Translations under genes and position numbers: made by a program
Assembly (NCBI GenBank): GCA_902770835.1
Contig: CACXUM010000025.1
Coordinates: 1-39,464, forward strand
DNA from: an uncultured Bacteroidia bacterium
GTDB lineage: Bacteria > Bacteroidota > Bacteroidia > Bacteroidales > F082
Direction: 5' to 3'
DNA length: 39,464 nt
The notes under the pieces: model-generated
What the model saw: the letters and a program-made list of their open reading frames with translations, nothing else
Databases searched by the model: none
What the model was told of the DNA's origin: nothing
Shown: positions 34,855 through 39,464 of the stretch, in pieces
Position numbering within the stretch: position 1 is the stretch's first letter
Layout: each line of letters starts with the position of its first letter

Positions 34855-35379
34855 ATGACCTATCTGAAATCCAACGACTTGTTCGGGAAACTTGCGCCAG
34901 AGAGACTTTTTGAGCAGGTTCCCCACCCCATCCTCATCGCAGACCACCTCCTCACTCCCGACAACATCGGAGCCATGATTCGCTTGGCCGACAACATCGG
35001 GGCTTCCGAAATCTGCTTCTTGGGCAACGAGGACGAGCATCGCCTCGGCAAGGTGCGCCGCGCCGCCGCCTCAAGCCGCGACAACATCCGCTGGTATTTC
35101 AGCGAAGAAACCGATTTGCACAAGATTGTGCCCGAAGGCAAGACCATTGTCGCCATCGAAACCGCCGACAACGCCACCTGCATCTACGAAACGCAACTTC
35201 CTGAAAACGTGGCCTTCATCGTAGGCAGCGAGAGCTATGGTCTGAATGAGGAACTGCTGGCGCAATGCGACATGGTAGTCTATATTCCCGTGCCAGGCCC
35301 AACGCGCTCGCTCAATGTGAGCCATGCCGCAGCCGTGGCCCTTTTTGAATGGCAAAGACAAATGAGATGTGGGAGGTAG
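34855..35379 (+). CDS. TrmH/SpoU-family RNA 2'-O-methyltransferase
   Basis: This SPOUT enzyme (174 aa) consists of little more than the catalytic domain. Motif 1 is DNIGAMIRLADNIGA, motif 2 AFIVGSESYGLNEELL and motif 3 VPGPTRSLNVSHAAAVALFEW, which together form the knotted SAM site. There is no N-terminal RNA-binding extension, so it resembles TrmL/TrmH-like minimal members; whether tRNA or rRNA is the substrate cannot be told. Its last codons (MRCGR) and TAG stop lie in a heptanucleotide tract shared with the next gene's start. Confidence 0.88.
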   Translation: MTYLKSNDLFGKLAPERLFEQVPHPILIADHLLTPDNIGAMIRLADNIGASEICFLGNEDEHRLGKVRRAAASSRDNIRWYFSEETDLHKIVPEGKTIVAIETADNATCIYETQLPENVAFIVGSESYGLNEELLAQCDMVVYIPVPGPTRSLNVSHAAAVALFEWQRQMRCGR

Positions 35380-35398
35380 GAGGTAGGAAGTATGAAGT
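35364..35398 (+). repeat. Heptanucleotide tract spanning the trmH stop and HAD gene start
   Basis: Successive 7-mers are GAGATGT, GGGAGGT, AGGAGGT, AGGAAGT and ATGAAGT. The trmH TAG stop is formed at the second/third unit boundary. The GGAGG units supply a Shine-Dalgarno-like stretch, and the last unit contains the ATG of the following HAD phosphatase. So both gene ends and the ribosome binding site are made of the repeat. Confidence 0.85.
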
Positions 35399-36090
35399 TT
35401 GGTTATAAACATATTTTTTTCGATCTCGATAGAACTTTGTGGGACTTCGATGCTGCGGCGGAGGTGGCTTTTGAGCGCATCTATGAAAAATACAATCTGA
35501 AAAGCCTTGGCATTCCGAGTGCGCATGAGTTCCATGAAGTGTATCATCCACTGAATGAACAACTTTGGGTGCTTTACCGCGAGGATAAAATCACCAAAGA
35601 CTACTTGAACCGCACCCGTTTCATGCAGCCTTTGGCGCATTATGGCATCCACGACACCGCCTTGGCCGATCATCTCAGCGAGGATTATGTGTATTGGTCG
35701 CCGCGCATTGTCCGATTGGTTCCCGGAACGATGGAATTGCTTGACTACCTGAAGCCGAAATACCATTTACACCTGATTACCAACGGTTTCCAAGAGGTGC
35801 AACACACCAAATTGAGCGGTTCGGGCTTGGAACCTTATTTCGAAACCTTGACCGTTTCGGAAGAAGTCGGGGTGAAGAAACCCAACCCTGAGATTTTCCT
35901 TTACGCCTTGCGCAAAGCCAATGCCTCTCCAACAGAAAGCCTCATGATTGGCGACGAGATGGCCGTCGACATTGACGGTGCCCGCGCCGCCGGTATCGAC
36001 CAGATTTTCTATAATGCAAGTGGGAAAACGGTTGTGGGAGAGCGGACGTTTGAGGTTCGCAATCTTTTGGAAATCAAAAAAATCATCTGA
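35392..36090 (+). CDS. YjjG-type HAD-superfamily nucleotidase/phosphatase
   Basis: The product (232 aa) has the HAD motifs in order: DLDRT at residues 11-15 with the nucleophile Asp11, a helical cap (about 20-100), LITNGFQEVQ as motif II, the motif III lysine in VKKPNPEIF, and GDEMAVDIDGARAAG as motif IV. This order and spacing match the YjjG group of noncanonical pyrimidine nucleotidases, which dephosphorylate modified nucleoside monophosphates. Other HAD phosphatase roles are possible. The start codon lies within a heptanucleotide tract 12 nt after trmH. Confidence 0.85.
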   Translation: MKFGYKHIFFDLDRTLWDFDAAAEVAFERIYEKYNLKSLGIPSAHEFHEVYHPLNEQLWVLYREDKITKDYLNRTRFMQPLAHYGIHDTALADHLSEDYVYWSPRIVRLVPGTMELLDYLKPKYHLHLITNGFQEVQHTKLSGSGLEPYFETLTVSEEVGVKKPNPEIFLYALRKANASPTESLMIGDEMAVDIDGARAAGIDQIFYNASGKTVVGERTFEVRNLLEIKKII

Positions 36091-36108
36091 CGCAATACAA
36101 ATAATTAC

Positions 36109-36116
36109 TATTTTTG
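36109..36116 (+). promoter_or_regulatory. -7 promoter box of the AAA-ATPase gene
   Basis: TATTTTTG followed by CAC matches TAnnTTTG, 26 bp upstream of the ATG at 36143. It shows that the longer frame from 35948, which overlaps the HAD gene, is not the real start. Confidence 0.65.
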
Positions 36117-36142
36117 CACTTATAAAGCCAATTTGTTGCACC

Positions 36143-37696
36143 ATGCAGAAACTACCCATCGGAATACAGAGTTTTGAGAGCCTTCGCCAAGACGGTTTTG
36201 CCTACATTGACAAAACCAAACTTGTATATGACCTTACACAAAATGGAAAATACGTCTTCCTTTCCCGCCCCCGTAGATTTGGCAAAAGCCTGTTGCTGTC
36301 TACCTTGAAAGCCTATTTCGAGGGAAAAAAGGAACTCTTTGAGAATCTGGCCATTGCTGAAATGGAACAGACATGGGAAGCCTATCCGGTCCTGTATCTC
36401 GACCTGAACGTGGGGCTATATACTTCGACAGATGGTCTTTTGGAAGCACTCAATTCAAATTTAGTGGACTGGGAAGAAAAATACGGCATCAAGCCGAACT
36501 CGACAGACACTGCGCAACGGTTCAAGTACATCATTAGAAAAGTAGCGCAAAGTTTGGGCAAAAAAGTTGTCATCCTTATAGACGAATACGACAAGCCGCT
36601 GCTTCAGGCCATCGACAATGAACCGCTGCAACAAGACTATCGCAATATCCTGAAATCGTTCTACAGCAACCTCAAAACCTGCGACGAGTATATCCGATTT
36701 GCCATGCTCACAGGCGTTTCAAAGTTCTCCAAAATCAGCCTCTTCAGCGACCTCAACAACCTGACAGACATTTCGTTGTATGAGCACTATGCCGACATTT
36801 GCGGCTTAACTGACGAAGAAATTTCCTCTTCGTTCAGTGATTATCTTGAAGCGTTTGCACAAAAGGAAGGTATAAACAAAACTGCCATAATCGAACAATT
36901 GCGCCAAATGTATGATGGCTACCATTTTTCGGAGGATCTTACAAAAGACATGTATAACCCTTTCAGTGTACTCAATGCACTTGCTGAAAAAAAATTCCGA
37001 AATTTCTGGTTCTCGACCGGCACACCAACCTTTCTCATCAAGCTGTTGCAAAATGGCGACTATGACTTGCAGGATTTCTCCTCGGGGAACATTTTGGCAA
37101 GCGACCTCGCCGCCAAGGAAAGTTTGAGCAAAGAACCTATCGCCATGTTCTATCAAACTGGTTATCTGACTATTAAAGGATACGACAAAGAGATTGAGTT
37201 GTTCTGCCTCGGTTTCCCCAATCGCGAGGTGGAACAGAGTTTCCTCAATTTCCTGCTGCCACGCTACACGGGAAACACTGACAACGATTCCTCGGCTTTC
37301 ATCGGGTATTTCGTGCGTGACTTGCGCAAAGGCGACATCAAGAGTTTCCTGAATCGAATGAAATCTTTCTTTGCCGACACGCCATACGAAATAGTGCGCG
37401 ATTTGGAAAACCACTACCAAAATGTGATGTTCACCGTTTGCCGCTTGTTAGGCTATTACACTACCTCAGAATACCACACCTCAAACGGGCGCATTGACAT
37501 GGTGGTGAAAACGCCACAATTCATCTATGTTTTTGAGTTCAAGTTCAATAAGTCGGCGGAGGAAGCCTTGGCACAGATTGATGAAAAAGGCTATCCGCTA
37601 CCTTTCGAAGCCGATGGACGGAAGATTTTCAAAATAGGAATCAATTTCTCGAAAGAAACCCGCAATATTGACAATTTCGTCTGGAAAGAAGGCTGA
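36143..37696 (+). CDS. AAA-ATPase-like protein with PD-(D/E)XK nuclease-like domain
   Basis: The product (517 aa) belongs to a family abundant and often multi-copy in Bacteroidales. It begins with the signature LPIGIQSFESLRQDGFAYIDKT. A Walker A-like RPRRFGKS is at residues 42-49, and a Walker B-like VVILIDEYDKPLL follows. The C-terminal region (DUF1703/PDDEXK-like) has GRIDMVV, then VFEFKF, matching the D...ExK active-site pattern. Biological role is unknown; defence or mobile-element control has been suggested for relatives, without proof. It has its own promoter and ends 2 nt before the convergent psd gene. Confidence 0.85.
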   Translation: MQKLPIGIQSFESLRQDGFAYIDKTKLVYDLTQNGKYVFLSRPRRFGKSLLLSTLKAYFEGKKELFENLAIAEMEQTWEAYPVLYLDLNVGLYTSTDGLLEALNSNLVDWEEKYGIKPNSTDTAQRFKYIIRKVAQSLGKKVVILIDEYDKPLLQAIDNEPLQQDYRNILKSFYSNLKTCDEYIRFAMLTGVSKFSKISLFSDLNNLTDISLYEHYADICGLTDEEISSSFSDYLEAFAQKEGINKTAIIEQLRQMYDGYHFSEDLTKDMYNPFSVLNALAEKKFRNFWFSTGTPTFLIKLLQNGDYDLQDFSSGNILASDLAAKESLSKEPIAMFYQTGYLTIKGYDKEIELFCLGFPNREVEQSFLNFLLPRYTGNTDNDSSAFIGYFVRDLRKGDIKSFLNRMKSFFADTPYEIVRDLENHYQNVMFTVCRLLGYYTTSEYHTSNGRIDMVVKTPQFIYVFEFKFNKSAEEALAQIDEKGYPLPFEADGRKIFKIGINFSKETRNIDNFVWKEG

Positions 37697-37698
37697 TT

Positions 37699-38373
37699 TC
37701 ATTTCAGCACCGCCAAAACCGTTTCCTTGCCCGTGGTCTTTTGGTTGATTTTCACCTTGACTTCAGCATCCAAAGGCAAAAACACATCCACGCGCGAACC
37801 GAAACGAATCATTCCAAGCTCCTCACCTACAACGGCCTCATCGCCAGCCTGGAGGTCGCACACGATACGCCGCGCCACAAAACCTGCAATCTGCCGAACA
37901 AGGATTTCACGCCCTTTCTTGTCCTTCAAGACAATCGTATTATGCTCATTATCAGTAGACGACTTCGGCTTGAACGCCAAAAGGAACTTTCCGGGATGGT
38001 ATTTGTAATAGGTCACCTTGCCGTCAAACGGAAAGAAATTGATATGCACATCGTAAATCGACATGAAAATAGAAACCTGGCGGCGGCGGTCGTGGAAATA
38101 CTCGTCCTCAAGCACCACCTCATTGGCAGCAACCAAGCCATCGGCGGGCGAAACCACTGCATCAGCCTCCATCGTTGTCTTACGCCAAATCGGGACGCGG
38201 AAAAAGCGGATGGTCAGTATAAAAACCACAAATTCAAACACATACAACAAATAATGCCAAATGGTTTGCGAAGGCCAAAGCCAATTGACAAAAACAATTG
38301 TTGCGGCAATAACTGCAAAGGCAATCAAAATGGCTCTTGTCCCTTCCTCGTGTAACCTTTTATTGATCTTCAT
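37699..38373 (-). CDS. psd: Phosphatidylserine decarboxylase, short type (Psd-A)
   Basis: The enzyme converts phosphatidylserine to phosphatidylethanolamine at the membrane. The product (224 aa) has N-terminal hydrophobic segments (about residues 10-55). The segments VVSPADGLVAANEV, SIFMSIYDVHINFFPFDGKV and RQIAGFVARRIVC are typical of the family. Self-cleavage at Gly192-Ser193 in RFGSRVD would create the pyruvoyl group. The frame extends upstream to 38577, but that part lies inside cdsA; the ATG at 38373 gives the family length and overlaps the cdsA stop by 4 nt (ATGA). Follows cdsA in one operon. Confidence 0.95.
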   Translation of the reverse strand: MKINKRLHEEGTRAILIAFAVIAATIVFVNWLWPSQTIWHYLLYVFEFVVFILTIRFFRVPIWRKTTMEADAVVSPADGLVAANEVVLEDEYFHDRRRQVSIFMSIYDVHINFFPFDGKVTYYKYHPGKFLLAFKPKSSTDNEHNTIVLKDKKGREILVRQIAGFVARRIVCDLQAGDEAVVGEELGMIRFGSRVDVFLPLDAEVKVKINQKTTGKETVLAVLK

Positions 38374-39182
38374 AGCAGCAGCAAATAAACGAAAATAAAC
38401 GGTACGCTGAACATCACCGAGTCGAAACGGTCCAAAATGCCGCCGTGGCCGGGGATGAGTTTGCCCGAGTCCTTCACTCCAGCCTGCCGCTTCAGCATCG
38501 ACTCGCAGAGGTCGCCCAATGTGCCGAAAATGACGACAATGGCCGCCATGCCAATACCTTTGGAAATGGGAAGCCATGCGGCATAATGGGCGAAAACCAT
38601 CATGGCCACCACGGTAAACACCAATCCTCCAAGGCTACCCTCGATGGTCTTTCCGGGAGAAATTCGAGAAAAAAGCTTGTGCTTACCCAACATTTTTCCC
38701 GTCAGATAGGCAAAGACATCATTGGCCCACAAAAGGCAGAACACCAAGACTATCAGACCCGAACCGGCCAAACTGCCAAACAACTCCGCACGATACATGA
38801 ATAGCATCAAGGCGGAAGGCAAGCTCAGGTAGGCAAGGGAAGCGTACAGATAAGGGAGGATATGCTTGGCATCGTGCTTTTTGGAAAACAAGGCGAAGAG
38901 GAACGGCAACATGAGCAACGGCAATTCGAGCAGCAGCCACTGCTGGCCAACGACCTGCAAGGCCACCATTGCCGCCAAACCGAATGTACCCAAAACGCAA
39001 GCCTCGCCTACGGCAACGCCCACCGTGGAATTCATCTGAAACAGCCTCGACATCTCGTAAGTGCCGACTGCAACGATGAACAGCAGCAAAGCGGCACAGG
39101 TGTAGGGCGAAACCAACACGCAAGCAAGGATTACGATGCACAGCAGCAAGCCTGAAACCGAACGAACCAACAATTCTTTCAT
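38370..39182 (-). CDS. cdsA: Phosphatidate cytidylyltransferase
   Basis: CdsA makes CDP-diacylglycerol, the precursor of phosphatidylserine and so of the Psd substrate encoded next. The product (270 aa) is polytopic (about seven or eight membrane segments). Near its C terminus, around residues 228-254, it carries the full family signature: SMLKRQAGVKDSGKLIPGHG then GILDRFD. The start at 39182 (MKELLVRSVSGLLL) is supported by the TATCTTTG box at 39203-39210; the longer frame from 39248 would begin upstream of that box. Confidence 0.96.
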   Translation of the reverse strand: MKELLVRSVSGLLLCIVILACVLVSPYTCAALLLFIVAVGTYEMSRLFQMNSTVGVAVGEACVLGTFGLAAMVALQVVGQQWLLLELPLLMLPFLFALFSKKHDAKHILPYLYASLAYLSLPSALMLFMYRAELFGSLAGSGLIVLVFCLLWANDVFAYLTGKMLGKHKLFSRISPGKTIEGSLGGLVFTVVAMMVFAHYAAWLPISKGIGMAAIVVIFGTLGDLCESMLKRQAGVKDSGKLIPGHGGILDRFDSVMFSVPFIFVYLLLL

Positions 39183-39202
39183 AACGACTGCGAAATGATG
39201 CG

Positions 39203-39210
39203 CAAAGATA
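39203..39210 (-). promoter_or_regulatory. -7 promoter box of the cdsA-psd operon
   Basis: The minus strand reads TATCTTTG followed by CGC, matching TAnnTTTG, 20 bp upstream of the cdsA ATG. Confidence 0.65.
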
Positions 39211-39286
39211 GGAAAAAGAATCATACGATGAGCATCATTGGCCAACACGATATCACATAGTCATGTCGCAAAAAAGCGGCGGGGGG

Positions 39287-39327
39287 AAAAACGGGAAACC
39301 CTCCCAGTTCTCTCTGGGAGGGTTTCC
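39287..39327 (-). terminator. rRNA operon terminator
   Basis: A perfect 14-bp inverted repeat (GGAAACCCTCCCAG against CTGGGAGGGTTTCC) with a 6-nt loop lies just downstream of the 5S gene on the minus strand and is followed by CGTTTTT. It is a strong intrinsic terminator for the leftward rRNA operon. Confidence 0.85.
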
Positions 39328-39333
39328 GCTGTG

Positions 39334-39445
<112 letters not shown>

Positions 39446-39464
39446 GTCTCTCGGCGGCCTTCTC

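Noticed and set aside
35948-36142. N-terminal extension of the AAA-ATPase frame
   Set aside because: It overlaps the HAD gene in another frame and starts upstream of the promoter box at 36109; the family N terminus begins at 36143.
38374-38577. N-terminal extension of the psd frame
   Set aside because: It lies inside cdsA and its translation is His/Arg-rich without family similarity.

Overview
The window is chromosomal DNA of a Bacteroidota bacterium, most likely a Bacteroidales member from an animal gut or similar anaerobic habitat. Four things point there. Promoter -7 boxes of the Bacteroidetes type (TAnnTTTG) sit in front of most transcription units. Secreted proteins carry type IX secretion (T9SS) sorting domains, both type A and type B. 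The division and cell wall (dcw) cluster has the order usual for this phylum. Glycine-lipid acyltransferase homologues are also present. Species cannot be named from this sequence.

Layout from left to right. Positions 1-206 are an AT-rich region of TTTTGCRRAT-like repeats with a leftward promoter at the very edge. A membrane-anchored AraC-type regulator (-) diverges from gap (+). A leftward four-gene unit follows (7306 to 2580): GlsA-like and GlsB-like acyltransferases, the ribosome-assembly GTPase EngB, and a T9SS type B cargo protein. It converges with gap on a palindromic terminator. Across a 267-bp divergent region with DnaA-box-like 9-mers and three 10-bp-spaced MraZ-type boxes, the dcw operon runs rightward from mraZ to ftsZ (7574-22450): mraZ, rsmH, ftsL-like, ftsI, murE, mraY, a shortened murD, ftsW, murG, murC, ftsQ, ftsA, ftsZ. 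Downstream lie a small antitoxin-like ORF with a broken GNAT acetyltransferase, then an export region. That region encodes an 1882-residue fibronectin-III-rich protein, a T9SS cargo protein, an 89-residue protein with a CTERM-like tail, and a gingipain-like C25 protease. Next are a TrmH/SpoU methyltransferase, a YjjG-type HAD phosphatase and an AAA-ATPase/PD-(D/E)XK protein. Leftward psd and cdsA (phospholipid synthesis) follow, and the 5S rRNA end of an rRNA operon entering from the right edge.

The most unusual element is the murD position. Instead of a ligase of about 450 residues there is an intact 188-residue ORF that matches only the C-terminal part of MurD and has altered catalytic residues, with clean coupling to ftsW. 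No full-length murD is present in the window, so either the enzyme is encoded elsewhere or the pathway step is met differently.

A second theme is small repeats inside or at the edges of essential genes. Heptanucleotide tracts lie within murE, over the murG stop codon, and over the trmH stop/HAD start junction. A dispersed palindrome is read in frame in the FtsZ linker. Two copies of a paired-hairpin REP-like element follow murG and the broken GNAT gene. Two tandem 68-bp imperfect hairpins precede the gingipain-like gene.
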